64,000 bases of DNA from Oricola cellulosilytica (GCF_019966575.1 NZ_JAINFK010000006.1:1-64000); one strand, 5' to 3'. Positions 44,063 through 56,058 are shown, counted from the first letter of the stretch. Translations and numbers: made by a program. The notes: a model not told the origin generated them from the sequence alone.

Positions 44063-44506
44063 ATGCGCAGGAAACTGATGACCGCAACTCTCCTGATGGC
44101 CGGCCTCACCGCAGGGGTCGCGAATGCCGCGGAGATCGAAGTGCAAATGCTCAACAAAGGCGACAAGGGCGGGATGGTTTTTCAGCCCGACTTCGTTGTT
44201 GCGGAGCCTGGAGATTCGATCAAGTTTGTTTCCGTCGACAAGGGACACAACGCCGAGTCGATCGAGGGAATGCTGCCGGACGGTGTGGAATCGTTCAAAA
44301 GCGGCATGAGCAAGGATTTCGTTCTGACGGTAGAGAAAGATGGCCTCTACGGCATCAAGTGCACGCCCCACTACGGTATGGGCATGGTCGCGCTCATCAC
44401 CGTTGGCGAGCCCGCCAACGAAGACGCCGCCATGGCTGTCAAGCAGAAGGGTAAAGCCAAGAGCCGGTTTGAGGAGATTTTCGCCGAGTATGAAGCGGCG
44501 AAATAA
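44063..44506 (+). CDS. pseudoazurin (type 1 blue copper protein)
   Basis: The protein has 147 residues with a signal peptide ending near VANAAEIE. The copper ligands are visible: the first His in DKGHNAESIEG and the C-terminal Cys, His and Met in IKCTPHYGMGMVALI. Pseudoazurin carries electrons from cytochromes to the copper nitrite reductase in the periplasm, which matches nirK at 44712. The length includes a 25-residue C-terminal tail rich in Lys and Glu. ATG 44063 has AAGGAAACACT upstream. Transcription probably depends on the box at 43983. Confidence 0.94.
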   Translation: MRRKLMTATLLMAGLTAGVANAAEIEVQMLNKGDKGGMVFQPDFVVAEPGDSIKFVSVDKGHNAESIEGMLPDGVESFKSGMSKDFVLTVEKDGLYGIKCTPHYGMGMVALITVGEPANEDAAMAVKQKGKAKSRFEEIFAEYEAAK

Positions 44507-44665
44507 TTCCTCGACAAGCGATCTGGAAGACGAGCCCGGGGGGCACCAGAAAGGTATTCCCGGTTACCTTGCGTCGATTGAAAATGACGCAGCGATTTCA
44601 GGCGCACATCCTATTCGTGGCGGCGTGCACCGATGAGTCCGACAGGCTGGGACCGCAACAAAACA

Positions 44666-44694
44666 GCCCGCCACAATCGTGACGGGCCATTTTT
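44666..44694. terminator. bidirectional intrinsic terminator between pseudoazurin and nirK
   Basis: GCCCGCCAC and GTGACGGGC form a nine-base-pair stem with one mismatch around AATC. On the plus strand it is followed by CATTTTTCC, and on the minus strand by TGTTTTGTTG, so it can end transcripts from both convergent genes. It lies 18 bases after the nirK stop. The 160 bases between it and the pseudoazurin stop hold no gene. Confidence 0.75.
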
Positions 44695-44711
44695 CCTTCC
44701 TGATTCAAGTC

Positions 44712-45875
44712 TTACGGCAAAGCCCTCTTGCTGTTGTAAATAGCGGTGTAGTCTTCGCCAAATGGCGTCGGCGGCACCACCTGGGCCATCAGATCGTTGT
44801 CCCAAGCGCCCTCGACCACGATATGGGCAGTTGCGCCGAGATTCACCGCCTCGATCAGGTTGTGGTTCACATAGGCGTACACGCCGGGCTGCCTGAACGT
44901 GTAGATCGCGGCGCCGGCCGAGCCGCCGCGGATGAACCACGTCTCGATGTCGCGTTCCGGAGGATTGTTGAACTTGCCTGTTTCCCAAACGAGGTCGCCA
45001 TGTCCGCCGATCAGATGTGGCCGTGTGTCCCGGTTCGCCTGCGAGTGGACGATTAGGATCGTCTCATCCACCGTGGACTTCAGCGCATTTTCGCCGGTCA
45101 AAGCACCCGCTCTGCCGTTGAATACCACATGCGACGGGACAAGTCCGTTCATGATCTCCAGCGTATCGGCATAGGAGGACCCGAGATCGTCGAAACGCAT
45201 GAAGTTCCCGTCCTCGTCGCGCGGAATGTAGAAGTCGTTCTCTCCGATATAGAAGACCTTGTCATAGGAGACCGGCTCGCCCTTGTCGTCCTTCAGGCCC
45301 TCGCGTGGCAGGATCATGATCGCGCCACTCATGCCGGACACGACATGCCACGGAATCATCGGACCGCCCGGCGCGCAGTGATACACAAAAGTGCCGGGCC
45401 GGGTCGCCTTGAAGCGCAGCACGGTCTTTTCGCCAGGATTGACGAGCGTCAGCGACCCACCACCCAGACCGCCGGTCGCCGCGTGGAAGTCGATATTGTG
45501 TTGCAGCATGTTTTCCGGCGGATTGATTAACGTCAGTTCGACATAATCACCTTCGTGAACGACCATCAGCGGACCGGGGATCGACCCTTCATATGTCATT
45601 CCCTGAAGCATCGTTCCGTCGTCGTCGACCTCGAACTCCTTTTCGATAATCATCATCTCGAATTCGACAATCTCTGGATCGCGGGTCGCGACCTGCTCAT
45701 GCTCATGCACGAATGGCGGAGCGACCAGCTTCACCTTTCTGCGCGTCATGGCTGTAAGGTCTACGGCGTCACCGACCGGCGTCATGGTCTCCTCAGCTGA
45801 TGCATTTTGCATGGCGGCATGCGGTGCGGCGGCTGCGAATGCGGCCCCCATAAGGGCTGTACGGCGCGTAATCAT
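44712..45875 (-). CDS. nirK: copper-containing nitrite reductase (NO-forming)
   Basis: The protein has 387 residues with a twin-arginine-like signal ([20 protein letters not shown]). All copper ligands are recognisable: type 1 and type 2 sites in [32 protein letters not shown] and [13 protein letters not shown]. The enzyme reduces nitrite to nitric oxide in the periplasm. The electron donor is probably the pseudoazurin encoded convergently 200 bases away. No norCB nitric oxide reductase is present in the window. ATG 45875 with GGAG eight bases upstream was preferred over 45896. An FNR/NnrR-like box lies 64 bases before the start. Confidence 0.96.
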   Translation of the reverse strand: MITRRTALMGAAFAAAAPHAAMQNASAEETMTPVGDAVDLTAMTRRKVKLVAPPFVHEHEQVATRDPEIVEFEMMIIEKEFEVDDDGTMLQGMTYEGSIPGPLMVVHEGDYVELTLINPPENMLQHNIDFHAATGGLGGGSLTLVNPGEKTVLRFKATRPGTFVYHCAPGGPMIPWHVVSGMSGAIMILPREGLKDDKGEPVSYDKVFYIGENDFYIPRDEDGNFMRFDDLGSSYADTLEIMNGLVPSHVVFNGRAGALTGENALKSTVDETILIVHSQANRDTRPHLIGGHGDLVWETGKFNNPPERDIETWFIRGGSAGAAIYTFRQPGVYAYVNHNLIEAVNLGATAHIVVEGAWDNDLMAQVVPPTPFGEDYTAIYNSKRALP

Positions 45876-45938
45876 CGGGGTTCTCCGTTCCTTCATTCTT
45901 GCATGCATGAACGCTAGACAAACTATGCGCGCGCTTCT

Positions 45939-45952
45939 TTGTGCTGCATCAA
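45939..45952 (-). promoter_or_regulatory. FNR/NnrR-like box upstream of nirK
   Basis: Read toward nirK, the sequence is TTGATGCAGCACAA. It differs by a single base from the box at 43983-43996 and has nearly the same distance to its ATG (64 against 66 bases). The rest of the 217-base spacer to the TTC38-like gene at 46093 shows no other strong repeat. Confidence 0.6.
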
Positions 45953-46092
45953 ACAAGGCGGCCGGCGAATTCAGTGTCGATTTGCGCGCCGTTCGCGCAC
46001 GCCTGCGCCAAGGATTTGTGATAGAATGTGCGCGCTACGAGCCCCGGGGCAACCGGCGCCGGAGATGTCGCTCATTTGATCGGAGGGATCCG

Positions 46093-47427
46093 ATGCAGAC
46101 CGACCGCCAGGGAAACGCGCTGACGGGCGCGACACGTGAGGCCGCCGAGACCTACTGCCAGGCCATCGACGCCTTCAACATTTACCGCGGCGATCCCGTC
46201 GCCCTGATCGACAGCGCGATCGCCGCCGCGCCGCGCATGGTGATGGCGCATATCGTCAAGGCATGGCTCTACGGGCTGGCGACCGAGCCGGCAGCGACCG
46301 CCGAAGCACGATCAGCCGTTGAAACGGTGCGTGCGTTACCGATGGACGACCGCGAGCGTTCCCATGTCGCCGCACTGGACAAGTTGCTCGAGGGCAACTG
46401 GACCGCTGCCGCATTACGACTTGACTATCACAGCATGCGCTGGCCGCACGATCTCGTCGCACTCCAGGCCGGCCATCTAGCCGATTTCTATCGCGCGAGC
46501 GCGCGCGATCTGCGCGATCGTATAGCCCGGGCGCTGCCCAAGTGGTCGGAGGAGCAGCCGGGCTACTCCATCCTCCTTGGCATGCATGCCTTCGGACTGG
46601 AGGAGACGGGCGATTACGGACGCGCGGAGGCGGCCGGGCGGGATGCGCTGGCTCGCCAGCCGCTCGACTGCTGGGCGCACCATGCGGTTGCGCATGTGAT
46701 GGAAATGCAAGGGCGTTCCGAGGACGGCATAGGGTGGATGGAAGCGCGCGAACCATACTGGAGCGGCGATGACAACTTCTTCCAGGTTCACAACTGGTGG
46801 CACAAGGCGCTCTATCATCTCGATCTCGGGCAAGGCGATGCCGCTCTGGCGCTGTTTGACGAACGCATTGAAGGCGACAAGATGATTGCGCTTGATCTGG
46901 TCGACGCGTCTGCGTTGCTGTGGCGTCTGCATCTCGGCGGCCACGATGTCGGCAACCGCTGGCACGATGTCGCTTCGAAATGGGACATGTACGCGGACGG
47001 ACGGCTCTATCCCTTCAACGACTGGCACGCCGCGATGGCATGGCTCGGGGCGGGCCGAAACAGGGACGTTGACGATCTCGTCGCGCGATACCGCGAGCGC
47101 GGAAACGGGACCGAGAACGCGCGCTGGGCAGCGACGGCGGGGCTGCCGCTAATCGAGGGTTTTGCCGCATTCTGGAAGGGCGACTACCCGACTGCCGTCG
47201 ATCGGCTTCACGGCGCGCGCTTCATCGCCAACAGCTTCGGCGGCAGCCACGCGCAGCGCGATGTGATCGACTGGACGCTGACCGAAGCAGCAATCCGCGG
47301 CGGTTTGCACGATCAGGCCGAGGCATTCGCCAACGAGCGGCTGGCATTGAAACCGCACAGTCCGGTCAACCGGCGCTTTCTAGCACGAGCTGCAAAGGGG
47401 CGCGAAAACAACGGGATAGCGGCTTGA
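46093..47427 (+). CDS. tetratricopeptide-like protein, TTC38 family
   Basis: The protein has 444 residues from ATG 46093, which has GGAGGG seven bases upstream. The helical repeat pattern and the landmarks GYSILLGMHAFGLEETGDYGR, CWAHHAVAHVMEMQGR and NWWHKALYHLDLGQGDAAL are those of the TTC38 family, shared between bacteria and animals and of unknown function. The well conserved histidines suggest a metal or substrate site. No signal peptide or membrane segment is seen. It is convergent with rnhA. Confidence 0.88.
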   Translation: MQTDRQGNALTGATREAAETYCQAIDAFNIYRGDPVALIDSAIAAAPRMVMAHIVKAWLYGLATEPAATAEARSAVETVRALPMDDRERSHVAALDKLLEGNWTAAALRLDYHSMRWPHDLVALQAGHLADFYRASARDLRDRIARALPKWSEEQPGYSILLGMHAFGLEETGDYGRAEAAGRDALARQPLDCWAHHAVAHVMEMQGRSEDGIGWMEAREPYWSGDDNFFQVHNWWHKALYHLDLGQGDAALALFDERIEGDKMIALDLVDASALLWRLHLGGHDVGNRWHDVASKWDMYADGRLYPFNDWHAAMAWLGAGRNRDVDDLVARYRERGNGTENARWAATAGLPLIEGFAAFWKGDYPTAVDRLHGARFIANSFGGSHAQRDVIDWTLTEAAIRGGLHDQAEAFANERLALKPHSPVNRRFLARAAKGRENNGIAA

Positions 47428-47450
47428 GCTGCATCACCTTGTGAACGAGT

Positions 47451-47897
47451 TCAACCTTTAAACGGCTTCATGCCCTCGCGTGCGAGTTCGTCCGCCCGCT
47501 CATTTTCCGGGTGCCCGGCATGGCCCCTGACCCAGTGCCATCTGATCTCGTGGCGACGGGTCAGTTCGTCGAGTTCCTGCCAGAGTTCGGCATTCTTGAC
47601 CGGCTTCTTGGCGGCAGTCTTCCAACCATTGCGCTTCCAGCCGTGGATCCAGCCGGAGATGCCGTCCTTGACGTAAGACGAGTCAGTGTAAAGTTCGACG
47701 CGATGCGGCCCACCCTTCAGCGCTTCGAGAGCCCGTATCGCCGCCAGCAGTTCCATCCGGTTGTTGGTGGTCGCCGCCTCGCCACCCTTCAGTTCCTTCT
47801 CGGTGCCGTTCCAGCGCAGGATCGCACCCCAGCCGCCCGGCCCCGGATTGCCCGAACACGCGCCATCGGTAAATATCTGGACCGTCTTGGCCGTCAT
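47451..47897 (-). CDS. rnhA: ribonuclease HI
   Basis: The protein has 148 residues. It cleaves RNA in RNA-DNA hybrids. The four metal-binding acids are in [41 protein letters not shown] and [11 protein letters not shown]. The length and the HWVRGHAGH loop are as in E. coli RNase HI. The ATG overlaps the stop of thrB by four bases, giving coupled translation in the order ispH, thrB, rnhA. Confidence 0.96.
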   Translation of the reverse strand: MTAKTVQIFTDGACSGNPGPGGWGAILRWNGTEKELKGGEAATTNNRMELLAAIRALEALKGGPHRVELYTDSSYVKDGISGWIHGWKRNGWKTAAKKPVKNAELWQELDELTRRHEIRWHWVRGHAGHPENERADELAREGMKPFKG

Positions 47898-48859
47898 CGG
47901 TCGAGCCCGTATTCTGTCGCCGCCCGTATTTCTCGGTGAAAGCGCATCTTCGCGACGTATTCCATCGGGTCCTTTTTCACGACCAGCGAACCCTCCGGCG
48001 TCATCACCCAATCGTAAAGCCGCGTCAGCATGAAGCGCAGGGCGGCGCCGGCGGACAGGATCGGCAGCGCGGCGGTCTCGGCATCGGACAGGGGGCGCAC
48101 CGCGTTGTATGCGTTCAACAGCGCCCTGCCCTTGGTGACGTTGAACGCCCTGTCGCGCTCGAAGCACCAGGCGTTGAGGCACACCGCGATGTCGTAGGCG
48201 AGCGTATCATTGCAGGCGAAATAGAAGTCGATGAAGCCCGACAGCCGGTCGCCAAGGAAAAACACGTTGTCCGGAAAGAGATCGGCATGGATGACGCCCT
48301 GCGGCAGATCGCGCGGCCATTCCACCTCGAGTCGGCCCAGAAGGCTTTCGGTCTCTTCCTCCAGAGCGGCCTCGACGTCGGCGGCGTGCGATCTCGACTT
48401 CTCCCACAGCGGGCGCCAGTCTGCGAGCGCAAGTCCGTTCCTTCGGGTCAGCGCAAAGCCCTCGCCCGCCAGATGCATCTCCGCCAGAGCGCGCCCGACC
48501 TCGGCGCAATGAGTAACTTGCGGGCGCCGCAGCCAGATGCCCTCCAGAAAGGTCACCATCGCTGCGGGCCGTCCGGCAAGGGTCCCGAGCGCCGCGCCGT
48601 CGCGGCGGTGGACCGGCACCGGGCAGGATATGCCACGTTCGGCGAGATGTTCCATAAGGCCGAGGAAGAACGGCAGATCGTCCGCGTTCACCCGCTTTTC
48701 GTAAAGGGTCAGGATGTACTGGTCCGTTGTGGTGTGAACCATGAAATTGGAGTTTTCGACGCCCTCGGCGATGCCGCGGTAGGACTGCAAGTCGCCCACA
48801 TCATATTGAGCGAGAAAGGCTCCAAGCTCCGCCTCGGAGATGTCTGTATAGACGGCCAA
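47894..48859 (-). CDS. thrB: homoserine kinase, APH-like type
   Basis: The protein has 321 residues and belongs to the aminoglycoside-phosphotransferase-like homoserine kinases found in alphaproteobacteria rather than the GHMP type. [20 protein letters not shown] is the nucleotide-binding N-lobe and [16 protein letters not shown] with [15 protein letters not shown] contains the catalytic and metal-binding acids. It phosphorylates homoserine for threonine synthase (thrC at 34683). Its ATG is three bases after the ispH stop and it overlaps rnhA by four bases. Confidence 0.95.
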   Translation of the reverse strand: MAVYTDISEAELGAFLAQYDVGDLQSYRGIAEGVENSNFMVHTTTDQYILTLYEKRVNADDLPFFLGLMEHLAERGISCPVPVHRRDGAALGTLAGRPAAMVTFLEGIWLRRPQVTHCAEVGRALAEMHLAGEGFALTRRNGLALADWRPLWEKSRSHAADVEAALEEETESLLGRLEVEWPRDLPQGVIHADLFPDNVFFLGDRLSGFIDFYFACNDTLAYDIAVCLNAWCFERDRAFNVTKGRALLNAYNAVRPLSDAETAALPILSAGAALRFMLTRLYDWVMTPEGSLVVKKDPMEYVAKMRFHREIRAATEYGLDR

Positions 48860-48861
48860 TC

Positions 48862-49866
48862 TCAGCGTCCGCCGTTGAGAAAGGCCATGTCGGCGCCGGT
48901 CAGTTCGGTGTCCCGCAGATCGCGCATTACCGGAAAATTCTCGGTTTCGCGCACCGTCAACGCAATGTCGAGCTTCACCTCGAATCGCTCGCGGAAGGCG
49001 TCTATGATTTCCTCGACCACGATCTCGGGGGCAGATGCGCCAGCCGAGATGCCTACCCTTTCCACGCCGTCGACGCGCCTCCAGTCGATCTCACTCGCCC
49101 GCTGCACCAGCATCGCATCCTTCGCGCCATGGCGCTTGGCGACTTCAACCAGCCGTCTCGAGTTGGAGGAGTTCGGCGCGCCGACGATCAGGAACATCTC
49201 CGTTCCCCGCGCGGCCATCTTCACGGCCTCCTGACGGTTGGTTGTCGCGTAGCAGATCGATTCGGACGACGGCGCGGTCAGCGCCGGAAAGCGGCCTTCA
49301 AGCGCCGCGACGATGTCGGCGGTGTCGTCGACCGACAACGTAGTCTGCGTCACGTAGCCGAGGTTCGCCTCGTCCGGCACCGCCAGTGCGGCAACCTGCT
49401 CCACCGTCTCGACCAGCGTTACCGCTCCCGGCGGAAGCTGGCCCATGGTTCCGATCACTTCCGGGTGGTCCGCATGACCGATCAGAAGAACGTGGCGGCC
49501 CAGACGCTCATGGCGCATCGCCTGCTTGTGCACCTTGGAGACGAGCGGGCATGTGGCGTCCAGATAGAACATGTCGCGCGCTTCGGCCGCCGCCGGAACC
49601 GACTTCGCGACCCCGTGGGCCGAGAACACCACCGGGCGGTCCTTGTGTTCGGGCGGAATGTCGGACAGTTCGCGAACGAAAACGGCGCCGCGCTCACGCA
49701 GGCCGTCCACGACGAACTTGTTGTGAACGATCTCGTGGCGGACATAGACCGGCGCGCCGTATTTCTTCAGCGCCAGCACGACGATCTGGATCGCCCGGTC
49801 AACGCCGGCGCAAAACCCGCGCGGCTCGCAAAGACGAATTGTCAGGAAAGGCTTTGATACGGTCAT
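48862..49866 (-). CDS. ispH: 4-hydroxy-3-methylbut-2-enyl diphosphate reductase
   Basis: The protein has 334 residues from ATG 49866. It catalyses the last step of the MEP isoprenoid pathway with a 3Fe/4Fe-4S cluster. The three cluster cysteines lie in [29 protein letters not shown] and [13 protein letters not shown]. It opens the ispH-thrB-rnhA run and is followed at once by thrB. The distance to SURF1 upstream is 80 bases, so it may be transcribed together with the cta operon or from its own promoter. Confidence 0.96.
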   Translation of the reverse strand: MTVSKPFLTIRLCEPRGFCAGVDRAIQIVVLALKKYGAPVYVRHEIVHNKFVVDGLRERGAVFVRELSDIPPEHKDRPVVFSAHGVAKSVPAAAEARDMFYLDATCPLVSKVHKQAMRHERLGRHVLLIGHADHPEVIGTMGQLPPGAVTLVETVEQVAALAVPDEANLGYVTQTTLSVDDTADIVAALEGRFPALTAPSSESICYATTNRQEAVKMAARGTEMFLIVGAPNSSNSRRLVEVAKRHGAKDAMLVQRASEIDWRRVDGVERVGISAGASAPEIVVEEIIDAFRERFEVKLDIALTVRETENFPVMRDLRDTELTGADMAFLNGGR

Positions 49867-49946
49867 GGGGGTGATTAGGGAGCGCGCCCGGCAAGTGTCA
49901 AGCGGCGACAGCCTTTCCGCTCCTGATCCCGGGAAGCGGGCGGTGG

Positions 49947-50696
49947 TTACCGCCGCCGCCACAGGAAGACACCCGCGACCGCCAGCAGCGCCCCTGCCAG
50001 CCCGTACCACGTCAGAGCGTATTGCAGATGGCTGTTCGGCAGGCTGATATTCGTGACGCCGCCAATCGGCAGTCGCTGCGGGTCTTCGTCACGGGCCGCG
50101 TCGACGAACAGCGGAACCACCTCCTCGCTATCAAGACCGGCAGCCGCGCTCATCGCGGAGAGATCCTTCCAGTAATACTGGTTCCGATCCGGTGCATTGT
50201 CGGGCAGCAGGGAGCCGGGCTTTGCGGACAGCGGCATGCGGGCAAGACCGGTGATCGTCTGCGCCCCTTCCGGGAGGCTTTCCGGCCGCGCCGAAGCTTC
50301 CTTCAGGGCGTAGGGCACGAAGCCGCGATTGACGAACAGGTACCCGCCATCCTCAACGGCCATGGGCGTATAGACGTACCAGCCTGATGCCCCATTCCAC
50401 GTTGCCAGCATGTGCTGCTCGTCGGCGTGGTCGAACGTCCCCTCGACAGTCACGGGCAGATACTCGACATCCTCGCCCGCCTTCAGCATGTCCTCGACCG
50501 CGGAAAGAGTTACCGGCTCGGCGGAAATACGCGCCTCAATCTTCGCCAGCAGATCCTCCTTCCAGGCAAGCCGGCGCACCTGCCAGTTGCCCAGCGAGAT
50601 CAGGACCGCGAACGAGAACGCCACGAGCAGGAGCAGTATCCAGGGAAACCGCTTCCGCCCGCCGCCTGCGCTCTTCTGCTGTGTGTCTGTCTTCAA
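49947..50696 (-). CDS. SURF1-family cytochrome oxidase biogenesis protein
   Basis: The protein has 249 residues from TTG 50696 (GAGG seven bases upstream); another TTG at 50711 is possible. Two membrane segments flank a periplasmic domain: [21 protein letters not shown] with the conserved GNWQVRR, and the C-terminal [31 protein letters not shown] and NQYYWKD are further SURF1 marks. SURF1 helps insert heme a into subunit I. It closes the cta cluster after ctaE. Confidence 0.9.
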   Translation of the reverse strand: MKTDTQQKSAGGGRKRFPWILLLLVAFSFAVLISLGNWQVRRLAWKEDLLAKIEARISAEPVTLSAVEDMLKAGEDVEYLPVTVEGTFDHADEQHMLATWNGASGWYVYTPMAVEDGGYLFVNRGFVPYALKEASARPESLPEGAQTITGLARMPLSAKPGSLLPDNAPDRNQYYWKDLSAMSAAAGLDSEEVVPLFVDAARDEDPQRLPIGGVTNISLPNSHLQYALTWYGLAGALLAVAGVFLWRRR

Positions 50697-50766
50697 ATCG
50701 CTGCCTCGCAAAGGCGAAGGGCGGCCAACCTGACCGCCCCTCCCCGATAACTCATCTCATCGCCTC

Positions 50767-51642
50767 TCACTGCGCGATCGGTGCGCCCCACGATCCCCAC
50801 ACATAGATGGAGAAGAACAGGAACAGCCACACCACGTCGACGAAGTGCCAGTACCATGCGGCCGCCTCGAAGCCGAAATGCTGTTTCGGCGTGAAATCTC
50901 CCCGCATGGCGCGGATCAGGGTCACGATCAGGAAGATCGTACCGACCAGAACGTGGAACCCATGGAAGCCGGTGGCCATGAAGAATGTCGCGCCATAGAG
51001 CGATCCGGAGAACGAATAGGGCGCATGTGCGTATTCATAGGCCTGCACGCCTGTGAAGATGATGCCCAGCACGATGGTCAGCGCGAGACCCCATTTCAGC
51101 CCGGAGCGGTCGCCGTGCAGCAAGGCATGGTGCGCCCAAGTGATCGTTGTCCCGGACAGCAGAAGGATGATGGTGTTGTAGAGCGGCAGATGCAGCGGGT
51201 CGAGAACCTCGACGCCCTGCGGCGGCCATGTGCCGCCGGTATAAGCCAAACGGCCGACCTGCTGGGCCTCGTCGAAGAACAGGCTGGCGTCGAAGACCGC
51301 CCAGAACCACGCGACGAAGAACATTACCTCGGAGGCGATGAACATGATCATGCCGTAGCGCAGGTGCAGCGACACAACCGGAGTATGGTGGCCCTGATGA
51401 GCCTCCTTGATGGTGTCGCCCCACCAGCCGAACATCGTATAGAGCACGATCAGGAGGCCGATGAAGAACAGCCACGGATTGGCCAGCGGGATGCCGAGCA
51501 GGCTAAAATCGCTGCCCTGAACCGCCTGCATCCAGCCGATGCCGCCGATCGCCATGAGCAGGGCGCCGATGGAACCGATCAGCGGCCACGGGCTCGGATC
51601 GATGATGTGATAGTCGTGGTTCTTGGTGTGTGCGTCGGCCAT
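50767..51642 (-). CDS. ctaE: cytochrome c oxidase subunit III
   Basis: The protein has 291 residues and seven membrane segments. Conserved segments include HHTPVVSLHLRYGMIMFIAS with SEVMFFVAWFWA, and GFHGFHVLVGTIFLIV near the C-terminus. Subunit III stabilises the aa3 oxidase and its proton pumping. It follows ctaG by 14 bases. The C-terminal SIYVWGSWGAPIAQ is the usual end. Confidence 0.96.
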   Translation of the reverse strand: MADAHTKNHDYHIIDPSPWPLIGSIGALLMAIGGIGWMQAVQGSDFSLLGIPLANPWLFFIGLLIVLYTMFGWWGDTIKEAHQGHHTPVVSLHLRYGMIMFIASEVMFFVAWFWAVFDASLFFDEAQQVGRLAYTGGTWPPQGVEVLDPLHLPLYNTIILLLSGTTITWAHHALLHGDRSGLKWGLALTIVLGIIFTGVQAYEYAHAPYSFSGSLYGATFFMATGFHGFHVLVGTIFLIVTLIRAMRGDFTPKQHFGFEAAAWYWHFVDVVWLFLFFSIYVWGSWGAPIAQ

Positions 51643-51656
51643 ATGGCGTTCCCCGA

Positions 51657-52259
51657 TTATCGTATGGTGGTGGTTCGATCCGCGCCCGCGCCTGATTGCG
51701 CGACCGGTTGTGGATCGTCAACTGGAAAGAATGTGTAGGACAGCGTGATCGTCTTGATGTTCTTCAGTTCGGGCGCATCCACGATCTCCGGATCGATGAA
51801 GAAGACCACGGGCATGTCCAGCGATTCGCCGGGCCCCAGCGTCGTCTCGGTAAAGCAGAAGCACTCGATCTTGTTGAAATAGGCGCCGGCAGCCTGCGGC
51901 GTCACGTTGAACGTTGCCGTCCCGGTGGATGGCGCCGAACCGAAATTGCGCGCTTCGTAGGCGATCTGGACCGTCTCGCCGATCTTCACCTGCACTTGTC
52001 GCTGCTTCGGCTTGAACTCCCAGCCGATGCCGTTGGTGTTGGCATCGAAGCGGACATTGATGGTCTCGTCGAGAACTTGAGCCGACGCCTGCTGCGTCCG
52101 CTGGGTCGTTCCGCCGTATCCGGTGACCTGGCAAAACAGCTGGTAAAGCGGGACCGATGCATATGCCAGGCCGATCATGCCGGAGAAGAAGGCGAGGCAG
52201 GCAATCGCGATCGCCGTGTTCGACCAGCCCTTCGGGCCTTGCTTGACGCTGGCGCTCAT
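51657..52259 (-). CDS. ctaG: cytochrome c oxidase assembly protein CtaG/Cox11
   Basis: The protein has 200 residues: one N-terminal membrane anchor (NTAIAIACLAFFSGMIGLAYA), then a periplasmic copper chaperone domain with LFCQVTGYGG and the copper site KIECFCFTETTLGPGE. It delivers copper to CuB of subunit I. ATG 52259 lies seven bases after GAGGA; ATG 52265 is only one base away from it, so the second start is preferred. It follows the tiny coxF-like gene. Confidence 0.94.
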   Translation of the reverse strand: MSASVKQGPKGWSNTAIAIACLAFFSGMIGLAYASVPLYQLFCQVTGYGGTTQRTQQASAQVLDETINVRFDANTNGIGWEFKPKQRQVQVKIGETVQIAYEARNFGSAPSTGTATFNVTPQAAGAYFNKIECFCFTETTLGPGESLDMPVVFFIDPEIVDAPELKNIKTITLSYTFFPVDDPQPVAQSGAGADRTTTIR

Positions 52260-52269
52260 CGTCATGTCC

Positions 52270-52440
52270 TCACAGCGCCCGGTCCATGACGGCGGGGCCG
52301 AACTTCACCAGCGTCGCGACATAGAAGATCACCACGAATGCAACGAGGCACAAGGCCAGGGCGATCGAGCGGCGGCGCTGCGCCTTCTTCTGGGCCTCGG
52401 TCGGTTGCACGTCTTTTCTCTCGGTTTCCAATGTCGTCAC
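52270..52440 (-). CDS. CoxF-like small membrane protein
   Basis: A GTG start at 52440, overlapping the ctaB stop as GTGA, gives 56 residues. A polar lead ([19 protein letters not shown]) is followed by one membrane segment ([20 protein letters not shown]). Small proteins of this shape sit between ctaB and ctaG in many alphaproteobacteria and are called CoxF. The role in oxidase assembly or stability is inferred from linkage. Confidence 0.8.
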   Translation of the reverse strand: MTTLETERKDVQPTEAQKKAQRRRSIALALCLVAFVVIFYVATLVKFGPAVMDRAL

Positions 52441-53375
52441 GCCACCTGGGCCGAATGGGCGATCTCGAACAGCCGTTCGCCCAGCAGCACGGCAAAAAGG
52501 GTCGCAAGATAATAGAGCGAGAAGCGGAACAGCTTCTTCGCCGGAACCATCGTCGCGTCGCCATCCTCCATACGCCAAACCGAAATCGCGTGCCGAACGA
52601 AATTCGCGCCGAGACCGATCGCGATGAGACCATAGACCGGGCCGGCGAGACCCATCGGCCACGGAGCCGCGGCGACGACCGCCAGAACGAGCGAATAGGC
52701 CAGAATCTGCAGTTTCGTGTGTCGCTCGCCCGCGACATTCGGAAGCATCGGGACATTGGCCATGTCGTAGTCGCGAAGCTTGAACAGGGCGAGCGCCCAG
52801 AAATGCGGCGGCGTCCAAAGAAAGATGATCAGGAACAGGACCACGCTCTCGAGCGAAATCGTGCCGGAAGCGGCCGCCCAGCCGATCATCGGCGGGAACG
52901 CTCCCGCCGCACCGCCGATGACGATGTTCTGCGGCGTCGAGCGCTTCAGCCACATCGTGTAGATCACGGCGTAAAAAAAGATGGTGAAGGCAAGCAGTCC
53001 GCCCGCAATCCAGTTTGTCAGGGTTCCCAATGTGAGGACCGAGAGCACCGACAAGGTCAGCCCGAACGCCAGAGCCTCGCCGCGCGTAACCCGGCCCGAC
53101 GGTATCGGACGCTTGGCGGTGCGGGTCATGACCGCATCGATATCGGCGTCGTACCACATGTTGAGGGCGCCGGACGCGCCCGCCCCGACCGCGATCGCGA
53201 GGATTGCGATGGCGGCGATCAGCGGGTTGATGCCGCCCGGAGCCAGGATCATGCCGACGAATGCCGTGAACACCACCAGCGACATCACGCGCGGCTTCAG
53301 CAACGCGAAATAATCGCCGGGCATCGCCTCGGAGATCCGCGCCTCGCCGTTCTCGATGTTATGGACCAACGCCAT
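52437..53375 (-). CDS. ctaB: protoheme IX farnesyltransferase (heme O synthase)
   Basis: The protein has 312 residues and about eight membrane segments. The prenyl diphosphate-binding motif [19 protein letters not shown] and the second loop [20 protein letters not shown] are typical of heme O synthase. It makes heme O, the precursor of heme a for the aa3 oxidase encoded in this operon. ATG 53375 matches the usual start ([18 protein letters not shown]); an upstream in-frame ATG at 53435 is less likely. Confidence 0.95.
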   Translation of the reverse strand: MALVHNIENGEARISEAMPGDYFALLKPRVMSLVVFTAFVGMILAPGGINPLIAAIAILAIAVGAGASGALNMWYDADIDAVMTRTAKRPIPSGRVTRGEALAFGLTLSVLSVLTLGTLTNWIAGGLLAFTIFFYAVIYTMWLKRSTPQNIVIGGAAGAFPPMIGWAAASGTISLESVVLFLIIFLWTPPHFWALALFKLRDYDMANVPMLPNVAGERHTKLQILAYSLVLAVVAAAPWPMGLAGPVYGLIAIGLGANFVRHAISVWRMEDGDATMVPAKKLFRFSLYYLATLFAVLLGERLFEIAHSAQVA

Positions 53376-53468
53376 GCTGTTTTCCGTCGCGCCCTCTCGG
53401 GCCTTCTCAATGCCGCTGCCCGATGCGTATAGCACCGGGCAGCCATTTCTCTCAATCCGGGCCGCGCG

Positions 53469-55139
<1,671 letters not shown>

Positions 55140-55164
55140 CTAAGCAATTCGTTGCGGCGCGCCG

Positions 55165-56058
55165 TTACTGGGCGGCGGCCAGCTTGCGCTGCGCGTCGAG
55201 GGCAGCCATCAGGCTCTGGTTGGCTGCGCCGACATCGTCGCGCGCGGCCGTCAGCCAAGTGTCATACTGATCGCGCGAGACGACCCGCACCGCGATCGGC
55301 ATGAAGGCATGGTCCTTGCCGCAGAGCTCCGAGCACTGGCCGTAATAGAGCCCCTCGACCTCGGCCTTGAACCATGTCTCGTTAAGACGGCCCGGCACCG
55401 CGTCCATCTTTACGCCGAAGGCGGGAATGGTCCACGAATGCAGGACGTCGCCGGCCGTGACCAGCATGCGCACGGTGGTGTCGACCGGAACGACGATCTC
55501 GTTATCGACGGCGAGCAGGCGCGGATAGGCCGCCATGTCCTCCTTGCCGGCGGCGGCGCGCTCGTCCTCTCCGAGCATGTAGGATTCGAACGCCACTTCC
55601 TCGGCGTCGTCGCCCTCGCCCGCCTGATATTCGTAGCCCCAGTACCACTGGTAACCCGTCGCCTTGATGGTGAGTTCGGGCTCGCTCGGCGGCGAGAACT
55701 GTGCCGAAAGGAGTTGGAAGGACGGCACCGCGAGCAGCAGCAGGATGAACACCGGCCCGACTGTCCAGATGACCTCGATCAGCGTGTTGTGGCTGGTGCG
55801 CGACGGATTGGGATTGGAACGCTTGTTGAACCGCCACATGACATAGGCCAGCAGCCCCATCACCAGCAGCACGATCGGCACCATGAAGATCATGGTGTAG
55901 TTTCCGAACCAAGCGATCTCGCTCATGATATCGGTCGCGGCCGGCTGGAAGGTCATCTCCCAGGGCTTCGGCTGCGCCGCAAGGGCGGTGCCCGCAGACG
56001 CGATGGTGGCGATTGAAACCATGCCCGCCAGCCGGGCGATATTCTTCAGCACGTTCAT
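55165..56058 (-). CDS. ctaC: cytochrome c oxidase subunit II
   Basis: The protein has 297 residues from ATG 56058: a cleavable signal (ending near GTALAAQP), two membrane segments (MIFMVPIVLLVMGLLAYVMW and VIWTVGPVFILLLLAVPS) and the periplasmic CuA domain with VLHSWTIPAFGVKMDAVPG and the CuA site CSELCGKDHAFMP. It accepts electrons from cytochrome c. It is the first gene of the cta operon. The divergent ialB gene starts 293 bases away; that spacer shows no gene and presumably holds both promoters. Confidence 0.96.
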   Translation of the reverse strand: MNVLKNIARLAGMVSIATIASAGTALAAQPKPWEMTFQPAATDIMSEIAWFGNYTMIFMVPIVLLVMGLLAYVMWRFNKRSNPNPSRTSHNTLIEVIWTVGPVFILLLLAVPSFQLLSAQFSPPSEPELTIKATGYQWYWGYEYQAGEGDDAEEVAFESYMLGEDERAAAGKEDMAAYPRLLAVDNEIVVPVDTTVRMLVTAGDVLHSWTIPAFGVKMDAVPGRLNETWFKAEVEGLYYGQCSELCGKDHAFMPIAVRVVSRDQYDTWLTAARDDVGAANQSLMAALDAQRKLAAAQ

